Source: Cymodocea nodosa
Taxonomy: Eukaryota > Streptophyta > Magnoliopsida > Alismatales > Cymodoceaceae
Direction: 5' to 3'
Assembly: GCA_036874045.1 (NCBI GenBank)
Contig: CM072338.1
Location: forward strand, 23,024,501 to 23,088,500
Length of the DNA: 64,000 nucleotides
Positions within the stretch are counted from its first letter, which is position 1; every line of letters begins with the position of its first letter. Positions 1 to 12,430 of this stretch are shown here, in pieces. The notes below the pieces were generated by a model. It saw nothing but the letters and a program-made list of their open reading frames with translations, searched no databases and had not been told where the DNA came from. Position numbers and translations under genes: made by a program.

Positions 1-2350
1 AAGGAAAAAACACTAGGAGTTTTTGGAGAGAATAGAGAGGATGGAAGAGGGAGCTGGTGCTGATCTGCCCGTCTCGCAAGTATTAACCAAAATTTCTGTG
101 GTTTTTTCGAAATAGCATTTTAAAGTCATCATGAAAATTCATGTGTCGATACGGATCGATATTTCCCAAAATATCGTCTGATACGCTGTCAATATGGATA
201 ACATGGGCATTATCATATTGGTTCCACGAAATACCAAGTCTCATCGACGAAATGTAGCCAATACGTCTCGATAAGACAAACGGTGAACAAAGTATGGAGC
301 CACGCCCAGACGTCCGCCTCACCTCCACATTCTTGATCGTTCCATAACACAGTTAATCACCGTGTTATTCCTCTTCAACCGATGCTTCCACCAAACTGCA
401 TAAGGAAAATCGAGAAATAAAACAAGACAAAAGATAGGTTTCGGGGAAGCATCCCAAACCGAAAAGAAATAAAAGAAAAGTACAATCAAGCGAATCAGGT
501 CATCTATGTCACATCATAAAATTGCAAATGTTCCCAATCACGTAAAAACCCCTCCATCCGACAGAAGACCGTGGCGTTGCCATCACATCATCGTCATATT
601 TCCAATACCAAACATTGCGCTGGTGCATGTAATGGTTGAGACGAGAAACAAGAAATATCGGCAGGGTAAGTTGCTGTCATTCAGTAACTGCTGATGTATC
701 AACGGCAGAGAAGAAATAAGGCGAGAGTGGGAATGGAAGGGGATGGATGCTTCGGATACGAACCGGCTGTTAGGCCTCGTTTTCTTCGCGATTCGATCTG
801 CCTAGGCTTCTCCTTCCCGTCGCGTGCATTCCTTCCACCCCATCTCTCTTCGCGCCAGTGCCTCGCCCACGCTCTCGTTCGCGGCAAAACACATGCGCTG
901 CCAATTTCAGCATGGACGCTATGCCCTACTTTTATACGTTTTGTAATTAAATTTTCGATTTTTACTTGTATCTCGTTATAATTATGTATTTTCCAAAAAA
1001 ATCGTATTGGTTTATATGTTCTTTAAAATATATGATTCTTGTTAAAATATCATTGCGTCAATATATGAGATAACTATACAGATATTGAATTAAGATGAAA
1101 TTTTCTAATAACGTACAAATAAAAATGAATTTCAAATAACATATGAGTAATTGCTAAATTATTTCAGCGAGTAAAAAATCCTTATAATTATATTGTAACA
1201 TTTTTAAATGATTTATTGTAATTCTTTAGAAAATGTACTTTTTCTTAAACGAGATATAGTTTCTGTGGTTCAATTTAACTGTAGCATTAAAAAATAATTG
1301 ATAAGGGTTTATTTATTGAAAACTATGATGATATTGTTTTACGTTTTCAAAATTGTCTTTACAATTGTTACATTTACGTGAAAATCACTAAAAATATGAC
1401 AAACGTCCACCCCAACTGCTTGCAAGGGATGGACATCCCAACATAAAAGTCAGCCAAATCATTTTGATAGTTTGGTTCAATTCTTTAGAATTTATGGTTT
1501 GCTTTGATTTTAAAATTTGTCGATCCAATTTACGTTTTCTACTACAATTTCGAAGTCATCTAAGTCAAATCAAGTTGAACTGCATTAATCCATCAAATAA
1601 TTAATAAATATTACATAATATACGTTATATCGTCGATATATATATAAATTACCTATAAGTGATCATTTATATGATATTATTACGTTTAAAATAAAAAGTT
1701 ATAAATATACGTTCATTTATTGGACATTTGGAATTATATTTATATTATTTTAATATACTTAATTGTCATTTGTTATTTCAATAATCAACAGCTTACACAT
1801 TAACTAAAACAAGTTGAGCTTATTTTGGATGGTACGACTAAATAAAATAGTACGGTTTGATTCATTTTGAATGATGTCTTGACTTAGAGATAAGATTTGG
1901 TTGCAATGAAAGTGATTTACCTGCATCGAACATGATATTTCCACGCCACACCGATAAGACAACTTAAACAAACACAATATCATAGCTATTCGTTGATTAC
2001 CCTCTAAGTAGGATGTTTGAGAACAATTCAAAAGTGAAAGCTCAACGACGGCAGAGAGCAGCCGCCAATTAGAATGTGAAAACCGAGACCTCAAGCATAA
2101 CGAGACGACGAGATCAAGATTAAGGTGCATGGCTGGACAAGGCGCTATCAATGCCTCAATCAAAAACAGGTACATTTTAAAAATAAACAATCGAAGACGC
2201 TTTGCTGGTTTAAACGACGACAAAAATACATGTAAAAAAAAAAAATGGACAACATAACATCATGATCGTTGAATAAACAATCGAAACTTATTTAGTAATG
2301 TCACGTAACTAAATTGAATTATATACAAATATAGACCTGCTTGCGGCACA
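1..2350. other. Intergenic; possible 5' end of an off-window gene at the left
   Basis: No supportable coding gene. About 690-900 is clearly more GC-rich than the AT-rich DNA at 900-1,800 and reads like a promoter or leader region. On the minus strand, 1-80 is pyrimidine-rich like a 5' UTR, so a minus-strand gene may begin near here and run out of the window; this is inference only. Open frames here (694-981 plus, 699-887 minus, 1804-2223 minus) show no family resemblance that I recognise. Confidence 0.4.
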
Positions 2351-2843
2351 AATTAATACATAATGGCATTTTTCCCCAAACAGAAGCAAAATATATAAAT
2401 CTTAAGGCGCTCTCTCGCTAAGTTACTAGAGTCTCGGAACTGTAAGAACAGATGCTGCCGATAATAATATTTCATGTCAGCCCAACAGAATATCTCAATT
2501 GAGTGTCAGCCAGTAAATGCTGCCTTCTTTACTGTTCTTCCGTCAACCAAAGAAACAGCTGAGGAAAACAACAGATTTCATCAACCATCCGAAACGGTCA
2601 AACGCAATAAAACATCTCAACTCCACGCCATAAAATCTCATCAACTGACGACAAATATACAAACTTCTTCTTGCAAACTGATTCTTGCGTACAATTTAAA
2701 CTCAACCCACTGTTTCAGTGATTCGAAGATGGAGATTTACCCACTTTCTTAACACTAGCGTACTGTGGATCTCAAAAAGATAAATTCAACTGTCAAGCAT
2801 TCTTCAATGAGATTTCAGGTTCGAACTGCATGTCCTTTTCATG

Positions 2844-5800
2844 TCAAGATCCAATAAGACCTTTGTAGCGTGCATAGAAGACAATAAATATGAACACAAA
2901 GGCACATATTATCGCAGTTCCCACGACAACCTGAAGAGCAAAAAACAACAGGAATCATTTGCAGTTCAAATATACGGTTCCAACAAAGGTAATCTAACAC
3001 ATAGGAAACTTACCCATTTGAACGTGTATCCATGACCACTATTCCATGAATATGGTATATTCATACCAAATATTCCAGCAACTAAGGAATAAAGAGAGAG
3101 GCAAACGGTTCCCGAGCTTAGAAAGAGCTCCAGCTGAAATTAATTTTTAAAAGAAAAAATCAACAAGATAGAAGACAACAGGTAAAATGATGAGAAAATA
3201 AAAAAAGTGACTTTTTCTGAGCCCATTTGCCAAGTTGGCAATTTCCAAATATTTCAACTTTTTATCATAATAAAAAAGCTGCAAATCCAACTAGAAATCA
3301 GTGGGACAAATGCCAAATTCGAGGGAAAACCCTTGTGTTGAGAGGTCACCTGGATGAGCTGATTTCGGTGATTATCTAGCTGCATAAAGAAAGAATGTAA
3401 GATGCTGTTAGTAAACTAGAATATGCTATAAATATGTCCACAAACACAATATTTGGCATAGACTATAAGTCCATGTAGTGTATGTAAATGCAAGCCATCC
3501 ACTCGAGTCTCATGTCAACAATTCCCAGCATTTCCAATTAAAACTAGTGAAATGCCAATTAAATGATAAAGCATATACCTGGATATTGATGTAATCCTCG
3601 GTGTCATCAATATATTCACGGAGCTGCAGGAAAGTGTGAAAGTTCATTAGATCAATTTCAGCAAAACACTACTTTGACCAAAGAAAAACTGAAAATCAAT
3701 CCTTTTTCAATTTTATAAGGAGAGTTGAGTCCAGGAAAAAGTTCAGTTCTGGAAAATCTTAACATAATAAGCAGGTTGTGAATGATAAACATAAAAACCC
3801 AGAACACATGAGTTGAAACACATGAACATAACTCCAACTCAAATCATCTTCCTAAATATGTGCCATCTAGTAGTGAACTATACGTTATTACTATCTATAA
3901 AAAGAATGCATATTTTGTTAGATGGTAAATACATATATATAGATACTGGGGAAAAAAAAATGGACAACTAACAACTACTACGACTCCAATAAAAACAGAT
4001 TGCAGGTTTCAAAGTTATTAAGGTGCCGTGCCACCCAAGGGCAAAGATGTGATACATGCCTAATTTTGTTTTTGCTCTAGTTTCGTGTGTAGAAATTTGA
4101 AAAGGACTGTATGTTTACCCAGTTTCTTGCGTTCCCAGAAATTATAGAGTCAGTTAGTTTACCCGCAAGTTCAAGTCCACGAAGATGCCAAACCCAAAAG
4201 GTCAAAATTTTCACATTAACTTGATTGCACGCACTCTCTCAGGGTGGAGAGTTTTTTATTATTTCTGTCAACTTGTTTAAATACGACATGACATGTACTA
4301 TTTATTTCTAGTTCAAAAATAACTTGCAAGATTACAACTATTAAACATTCCCATAGTTTTTTTTGCTGGAGCTAGCCTCTTGAACGCTATTACATTTGTT
4401 TTCTTTTCCCATGTACATATTTTCCACTTCTATGAATATATTTCTTTTTGGATGTTTTTCTTCAATGCCCTTCAAAACATTGGTAATGTCTTGAATACCC
4501 TCTACAATATGGTATTTTCTTATATGCCCTCTTAAAAGAAAATTTCTATCTTCCATCCCCCTCAACCCCACTGACGTTAAACCAAATAAACATTTGTAGT
4601 TGGAGGGTAAATAACTATAATACATGTGTGCTAAAATATCCTTTCAAATTTTCATACCATTGCCGAGGAGAAGGGATGGGTGTGGAGAAGGGGATGCAAT
4701 GTTGTTGACAATGCTCTGTGTAGCAAAATAGGGTTTTGCGAGAGAAGTTTTTTTGTCATGTGAGAAATGGGATGAGTTGATGATAATTAGATTGGCATAG
4801 GTTTTTCTTTTATATTATAGGTTAAGATATAACTGAACCAAGTAGGTCCACCAACGGTGAGACTTATAATAAATTTCATCCTACTTTTTTTCTAAAAAAC
4901 ATTGACATGAATCGAAAAAAATAGATTACTTAGAGATCATATTCTTACATGAAAAGAAAATAGATTACTGAAAGGTCATAATCCGTTCAAAGAGAATATG
5001 GAGAATAACTAAGTTCCAACTAGCAAGTATCTTCTAAAAGGAAGAGAAGAACAACGTGAAAATACAACAGAGATTTTTAGTTTGATGATAGAAAATTAGT
5101 AAGACAAACTTCAAAACAAAAAAATTGCCCAAGTGGAAAAATGCTTACTCTCTCATAGAAAGTTATATAGTATGACCTACGAAGAAGGTAGGAAATTTCT
5201 GCCCAACTTACTGTATTCAATTTGTTGAAAGTGCCATCAATCTGCATGAAGTACGCCTGCATTCAAATGCAAATGCAACATTTCATGTTACCGGAATTGC
5301 TGAGAAAACATAACAAAACATATTCCAAAAAATGTTACCTCTAGCAACATCTCCAACTCTTCAACATCATTGTCACTTCCATGAAAGGTGGCTGCACTGG
5401 CCCTGCTTGCTCTAGATATTTTAGAGCCAATTGTTGGAGATGCAGCAAACCAGTCTGGACCAGCAGAACCACTAATAGGTGTGGAAACTCCAGCTAATTT
5501 TCTCGACAAGTAGAGATCAGCCATATCATCATCATCATCCAGAAGTTGTTCAAGTTCATCTCTTACCTGGAAAAGAGTGATTTCGTTGGTTGTTGAATTG
5601 CAAGAAGAGGAATAGTTCAAAATATATAAAGCCAAAGCATTACAATTTTTCATGTTCAAAATAAGTGAATAAAATAGGTATTCAGAGAAATAATTTAACT
5701 ATGTGAACTTAATTCAAAGAGTATTTAAATAGACTAATATAAATATACAAGACCCATTAACACATACAACCTAAAAATAAACCAGCTTAAACTCGTCTTC

Positions 5801-8800
5801 GAGCTACAGCATATATAACTAGAATAATATGAGAATGAAACCATATTTTCTTTGTACACTTGCAAGGAATGAGAGCAGCTACTATAAAGTAAAAGAGAAT
5901 GAATTGAAATGTCGACCACTGACATAGTCAGCATGAATATAAACAACATATAAATAACCATAATCGTAGATATGTATTTGCTTTGACAAGAGAATTCTAC
6001 AAAAAGCAAGGAATACAAAATACAGCTTCCAGATGACATTTTGTACAAACTCACAATGCAATAGATATTACAATGCCAAAGGAATTATCTACCATTAATG
6101 GCCATGCAATATAAAAATGATCAACTGGACACCAATCTTTTATTAACAATATCCCATCCACGATCTTAACAAGGATTTAGGATAAAGGACTGACCAATAA
6201 GAGTAGCAAGACTCATATACCTCCCTTGTGACAATCACAATTCCTCATATCCCATGACCACCTCAACGCAAACCAAATATTGCAGTTGACCAAGGTTACT
6301 TGAAACAAATTTTTCTTTAAATGTCACTTCATATCTTAAATATCTATGGGATAAAAATGATATCTTATGCATAAATCAGAAATGCACACACTACCTAGGA
6401 AAGCCAACCAGCATGATTGTTTGTACCCCCGACACTGCTTTATGGCATTGAAGTTACTTGAAAGCAGTCACGCAAATCTCTGAAAAGCATATTAGTTTCC
6501 TAATTTTAAAATTATAAGCACTCACTGATGAATGGCAGCTGCACTTACAGAAGGCTTGCAGGCCAGACCAAATGTGTTTTGCACACTCAGGTTTACATAA
6601 GATGGTAATCGAACAAGCATTGAAAAGTAGATTGACTGTGTTCTAATTTTAATCACCTATTGAAGATCAATTGGGAAAATAAGGAATGCATTAGCTAGGA
6701 GAGAAGAATTAGTATAGAAGAAATTTAAAAAAAGTAAAGATAAGCTTGAAACTATTTAGTTAGGAATTGAGAGAAAAGATTTAAAATTATATAATTTAAC
6801 AGAAGATTTGACCATAAATAAAAATACATCAAATAAAATGATTCATGTGGCTGACCCACATAGTGAGATTATAACTCTAATTACTATTGTTGCCATTGAA
6901 GATAAATGAGACCTGAAACTACAGGAGACTTGCAACCAAGGCCAAGTGTTTATGGTAAGTTATATTTAACAACAAATTAGCTAGGAACGTGAGAAGTAAG
7001 ACTACCTACTTTTCAGTCATGATTGGATTTGTAATGCCCCAAATAATGGTAATCCAGATCTATCATTTTCTTAAAAAAAAGGAACAGATCCTGGCTTCCA
7101 CCCCATTTGCTATGTCCTATGATAAGGTTTTGTCACCAGGGAACCACCACACATCGAAAGCCACAAGAGTGCTCTAATATTCAAGCAAGATCTACCCTGT
7201 CATATGATTCTATGGGCCCTCCATTATTGTCTAGAGTGATCCACCAACACGTCAACTTTTCATAGAAAATTGTCAATCAGAAGGCCCTTTCTTTTAGCTA
7301 AAGGACTTGATAGTTTCTTAAGTTGGGAATTATCTTCTTATTTGCTTTCCCTCCATCAATCACAACTAGCAATCCTAATCGTTTTTAACATTTTCATGAC
7401 CTGGATGCAAAGTTCGAATATTGTTTACCAATGTGAAGTGTAACCAGCCTCACAGGTACAAATTTGTAAATACAAAACCTGATTAGAAAGGATAGTTCAT
7501 ATACTTGTTTGTGTTGAACATAGTATACCATCAAAGCACAAATTCCAAAATGATAAGGCATATATCTCATTAAAAAATATTCCATTTTTAATATTAAAAA
7601 ACTGGAAACAAGGAGATACAACATACAATACAGCTAACAAAGATATGTGGTTGGCATGTAAGACACCCCCAATAAACACAATAGTTCCCACTTCTGGCAT
7701 GAAAAGAATTAGATTTAAACAGGAAGCAAAAAGACCTTTTGAACCCTAGCAGTCAATCTTGTCATTGCACTCTTCAACTTACGCACACGGTCCAAGTTCC
7801 GACTGCTAATCTGAATGAAAACAATGGCATACAAGTGAAAAAAATCAAACACAAATGCAAATAATGTATCGCTTTGGCTATAACTGGTATAACTCAATAT
7901 TTGCTGAGTAAAAACTGCAAATTGAGATCAATAGGATCCACAGAAGATGAAAATACAAGTCCCAATAACACTGTTCAAAAAAGACTATGGTATTTATGTT
8001 ATTACAATAAATATAAACACATCATTTTTTACCCAATTTAATAATTTATTGAAATTGCTTTAAGCTTTTAAGAATCCAATCAAGATCAATGCACAGAATA
8101 GCCATTTACAAAAAGTGATGCCTCATGTCAGCACTCAATACAAACAATTGCCCAAGAATAGATAATGAAAACAGCTGAGATACAAAATAATGGGTTAGAT
8201 TTTTTAGAAAACAAGCATCATAGGCAGATGGTAATATATATAAAGAAATTTTTAATAAATGTTAGTGGTTGTAATTTAACAGGTAAATTTCAGAAAGTAA
8301 AATACGTCATTACATAGGTTTCCAAAAAAAAATGTCATCATCATATATAAAACAAAAGCAATTCAAAGTCATAATCCCACTACGTGGAGTCAGCCACATG
8401 AACATCATCGTATAGGTCTTCAAAAACAAATGGCATGCACAAACTGATCAACTATTTGTTAAGACAAAAAGAATTTCAGAAATAAAATCTTTCGCATGTA
8501 ATAATTTTATTGTAAATATCCATAAATACCAGCATAAGTCAAAGTTACAGCTTAAGTTGATAAGCACAAAATTCCTAGAAACTGTACTGTAATATTTTAT
8601 GAGATGTTTGATAAAAGAAACATTGGCAATGAAAGAGGAATGACGATGTTCTTGTAAGCACATGCTTGAAAAAATATTGAGCCAAGTAGGCTATTTTATA
8701 TACAAATAGTCAGAGCATAATTTCCAACAATGTCATACAGGTTATCATGAAAATATGCAAAAAGTTATGTCAATTGTTAAATATAGCTTGTATCTTTTTG

Positions 8801-11578
8801 CACAGATATGGGGAAATTATGAATGAGAATATTGATATATATGAATTTCTAAAGAAACCTTTGAGGTCAGCTCATCTAAAGCAGGATAAGCAGCAGTCTC
8901 CAACTCTGTGGTGCGAGCATCAAGGAAGCTACAAATTGCTTCCAAAGCTACTTCCAATGCTCGAAATTCAAATGGTGATTCTAAATCACGTCAAACAGTC
9001 ATCAAGAAATAGATCAGATTATGAAGTCAAAGCAGAGGACAGGCAAAAACTGAATACCAAGGGCAAATAACATTTTCTTGATGCAATAAATGACAATTTA
9101 CAAGCTACAATTTAAACGGAGAAATGTGCAGAACTAGCATGAACTGCTATCAGCTGGCCTCAGGTCTCAAGAATGCATTGGAATAAAAGCCAAAGCAGTA
9201 ATAACATTTTAAATCCAACCTGATTGCTTGAAAATCAGTATATCATGTAACTCACATTTCAAAGCAAGCTAATTGCCTATAGAATAAGATTAAAATTTCA
9301 TTTCAAATAAATTTTGAAATTGTGATACCAAACTTAAGGTCAAAAAATATTGCTTTTTGTAACTGCTAGCTTAATAACAGTGATTTTGATTTTTAAAATC
9401 TTATCAAATGCATGAAAACCAAAGCAATACTCAAATATTAAATCCAACCTGATTGCTTAAAAATCAGTCATATCATGTATCACACATTTCATCATTCCAA
9501 AGCAAGCTAATGTCTATAAAATAAGATACAGACTTTATTTCCAATAAATATTGAAATTGTGATACCAAATTTAACATCCAAAAATTGTGTTTTCCATAAC
9601 TGCTAGCTAAATAAAATGGATTTTTATTTTTTTTGAATCTAATCTAATGTGCATGAACAATAATGGTTAAGGGTCTCATTAAGCATAATTGAAGAAGCCT
9701 CACATGATATTACTTACACACACATCAATATGTATATTTCATATAAATTTGAAGTATGTAATCATTTCTTACCAATAGCAAGTTATGCCTGATCATTGAT
9801 ATCTCTTTATTAACTATATAATTGTAGACGATCTGCTTTCTTGATTGCAATTGAAAATGGTTACACTAACTAAATGCTTGTCCACAATCTCGGGAAATAA
9901 AAGTTAAGTACCAAATCATTATATTTATTTTTTTTCAATTAGCAATTATATTGAGTCCACAATTAAATGCATAAAGTTCAAGCAGGTGCTTTTAGTCAAT
10001 ATCAGAGAAAGAGAAAAGGTTGATTACTTCATATTCACTAAATTTGTTAATCGAGGCTATGTATGTTATTTTAATTCTTTTCTTATTCTCATCCCCATAT
10101 TTTCCTAAGACAGTGTCCTAATTTTGTGAAATTGGCATACTAAATTGCTACAAAAATAGAAATAAATGTTACTATTTGAATATATTCACTCTTGTAGGTA
10201 TACAACACACCATCGTCCTCTACAGCTTCCCCATCATGTTGGCCACTCAAATTTTCCCTATCATCCCCATTTCTTTGATGTGCAACAATATTAGCAGGTG
10301 GTACCCGACGTCGAAGCTCCTCAACAATAGGAATGACTTTATCCATGAAAGGATCACGAAGCAGCACCTAATGAAAAACAACTTACAATTTCAGTACAAA
10401 ATCACAATTTCATTAATTTCTTCAATCAAATAAAAACAAAAAAATATATTAAGGACAATTATTATCTATTATATTCAAGGAAAGCAGCATCTCTCCATAC
10501 TCATGGGCTGACTTCAATGAAACATCAGTTATATCCCTTGTAAATATATTATATACTAAGCTACCTATGATAACAAAAGTATAAGTTCCTCACTTTTTTT
10601 GATAAGTGGATAAAAAACATATCAATAATAATAATAATTGAAGTATATTAATCTAGCATCATGAACATACTAAGATAAATATAATTCTAAATTTCTAATA
10701 CAAAATATTATTTGAAATAAGAATTGATTTTGATATATATGATTGATACAATTGCTTACCATATAAAGCATCCACAATATCCTTCATTTTAGTAATATTT
10801 TTAATTCGAAATCAAAATTAAAAAGAAAAAGGTGCTCAATGTTTCTCATATTTGAGATTGGAAACAAAATTAAAAATCAAAAATGTTATAAATTTATTTC
10901 ATGAATATATAGAAATAAATATAATTTTCATTCCAAGCGAATTTTGAAATAAATATCAATTCTTAAAATTGACTAAAATAATTCTTTGTTATTTTGAACC
11001 ATTAACGTTATCATTGATGACAGTGGCCTAATTCAAATACTAGTAGATGTATGACTAACAAATTCATACTTTTTATCATAGACATTTCTATCTAAAAATC
11101 TTACATTTTATACTTATGTAGTATCAATCCTTAATCAACAAGAAGAAATACTTTGTAGCATGCAATTTGCACAAATTTTTCTGCTCTTCTTAAGAGGAAA
11201 GAGAAAGATTAAAATGGTACAGTACCTCTTTAGCAGTTATGATCGCCTTGATATGCTGCAAGGCAAAAATAAAGTAGGAGATGAAGAGAAGGAAGAGAGG
11301 AAAAGGCCTGAGAACAAGGAATTAAGGAAGGAAGGATGGACCTCAAGATTAAGGATGATTGCCCTCTCACGGCCAAGTATGGTGGAAGGATAGGAGAGCA
11401 AAGGGTCAAGGATCCTGAAGTCTCGAGCATGGATCTGAACCTGGTGCATTATGGAGTACTTGTCTACATCAAGGATGGTGCTATCGCCTGTGGAGTCCAC
11501 CAGAACCCAACTCCTTGGCCCAGCACCTTTCTTCTTGGGATCAGTCACCAGCGCCATCCCTTGTACTGCAGAAGACAT
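2844..11578 (-). CDS. MRS2: MRS2/CorA-family magnesium transporter, 11 coding exons
   Basis: This encodes a 391-aa magnesium channel of the plant MRS2 (MGT) family, which forms homopentameric Mg2+ pores in organelle, vacuolar or plasma membranes. Coding exons, in transcript order, are 11578-11343 (last base 11342), 11255-11226, 10367-10211, 8980-8859, 7810-7736, 5566-5339, 5256-5212, 3623-3579, 3379-3350, 3133-3014 and 2930-2844. All junctions are GT-AG and the phases agree. The long helical N-terminal region ends in a run of acidic residues (DDDDD, about residue 215). Two transmembrane helices lie near residues 326-345 and 364-383. The diagnostic GMN selectivity motif is at residues 346-348, just after the first helix. 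The several very short exons (30-45 nt) spell blocks typical of the family, such as [14 protein letters not shown]. Length and sequence suggest the Arabidopsis MRS2-1/MRS2-5 or rice MRS2-B/E group; the exact orthologue is not decided. Intron 3 holds a tandem duplication. The ATG at 11578 is the first in the exon. No break is seen. Confidence 0.95.
9187..9655. repeat. Diverged tandem duplication in MRS2 intron 3
   Basis: Two head-to-tail copies of a unit of about 230 bp, roughly 9187-9416 and 9417-9655. Both copies carry, in the same order, AAATCCAACCTGATTGCTT, a TATCATGTA block, AAAGCAAGCTAAT, AATTGTGATACCAAA and AACTGCTAGCT. Small differences have accumulated. The repeat is entirely intronic, and I recognise no transposon ends. 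Confidence 0.8.
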
Positions 11579-12232
11579 TAGACTAGAACATTATGCTGAC
11601 TAGGATCCAACGTAGCATTGTTATTCATTGTCTTCAAGTTTCTTGAAAACGAATTCTACTTATATTATCGAGTAATCTATAATATAATCTACTCTGTATT
11701 AATGTTTCGACGTACACTGACCATTTATTTTGCACGAGCCCATACAACCAGACAACTTAGTGCAAAACGCTCCACACTAAAGCTAAAAAACCTTACTAAT
11801 CAAACAGACATGACAGATGATATGCAATGTAAATCTTTCCTCTACACATTACAACTAAAAACCATGTATGTCGGTGGATGGATTGAAAACCCAACATTCT
11901 TGCATACACAGATTACATCAAATTTGAATCATAATTCTGATTGCTAATCAAAATTAAATTCAAATAACCTGAGTAACAGCAACAGAAAATGACGATTCTC
12001 TTTCAAAAGCAATAAATCCTGAATCCAATATTTCATTCAAGGGAAAAATCGTCATCGAAGCAGCAATAAATAATAAGAACTAGATGAAGCGGCAATAAGA
12101 ACGAGAAGAAATAATATATGAATGAAAGAGAATAGGATGAATAACAACACCAATCAAGAAGGTCGAACTCTTTTTTCTTCTTTCATTTCTCCCCGTCAAA
12201 ACAACTCGTGGATCAAAAGAAGTAATTCTTAC

Positions 12233-12430
12233 CGCCTCGCAGAGTTTCACGTGGAGCTGAGGGAGGGAGACGGTGGGTATAAGGGAAGGAAAAGGGCGCT
12301 GGCGGTGGCAGCAAAGAAAACGACGATGGAGGACTGTAGGCAGCGAGGGCGGGAAACGGCAATCGGAATAATGTCGTTGTCCTGGCGGCACCGGCAATGG
12401 CAAGGCTAGGTCTGGAGGAGAATCATCGGA
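12233..12430 (-). other. Probable noncoding first exon of the MRS2 gene
   Basis: Reading the minus strand, a strong donor (GCG followed by GTAAGA) lies at 12232/12231. It is downstream of a GC-richer stretch of about 190 bp, and candidate acceptors (CCTAG, TTCTAG) lie just above the MRS2 start codon near 11,585-11,605. The simplest reading is a 5' UTR exon separated by an intron of about 0.64 kb. The transcription start (about 12,430) is a guess. Open frames here on both strands (12080-12403 minus, 12122-12409 plus) look like chance products of the GC-rich leader. Confidence 0.45.

Noticed and set aside
694-981. 95-codon open frame near the left edge
   Set aside because: GC-rich, promoter-like DNA with an antisense frame overlapping it; no family resemblance.
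1804-2223. 139-codon minus-strand frame
   Set aside because: No recognisable domain, biased low-information composition and no splice or promoter context; could be chance.
4341-4625. 94-codon minus-strand frame
   Set aside because: Lies wholly in an MRS2 intron with intact flanking exons; no known domain.
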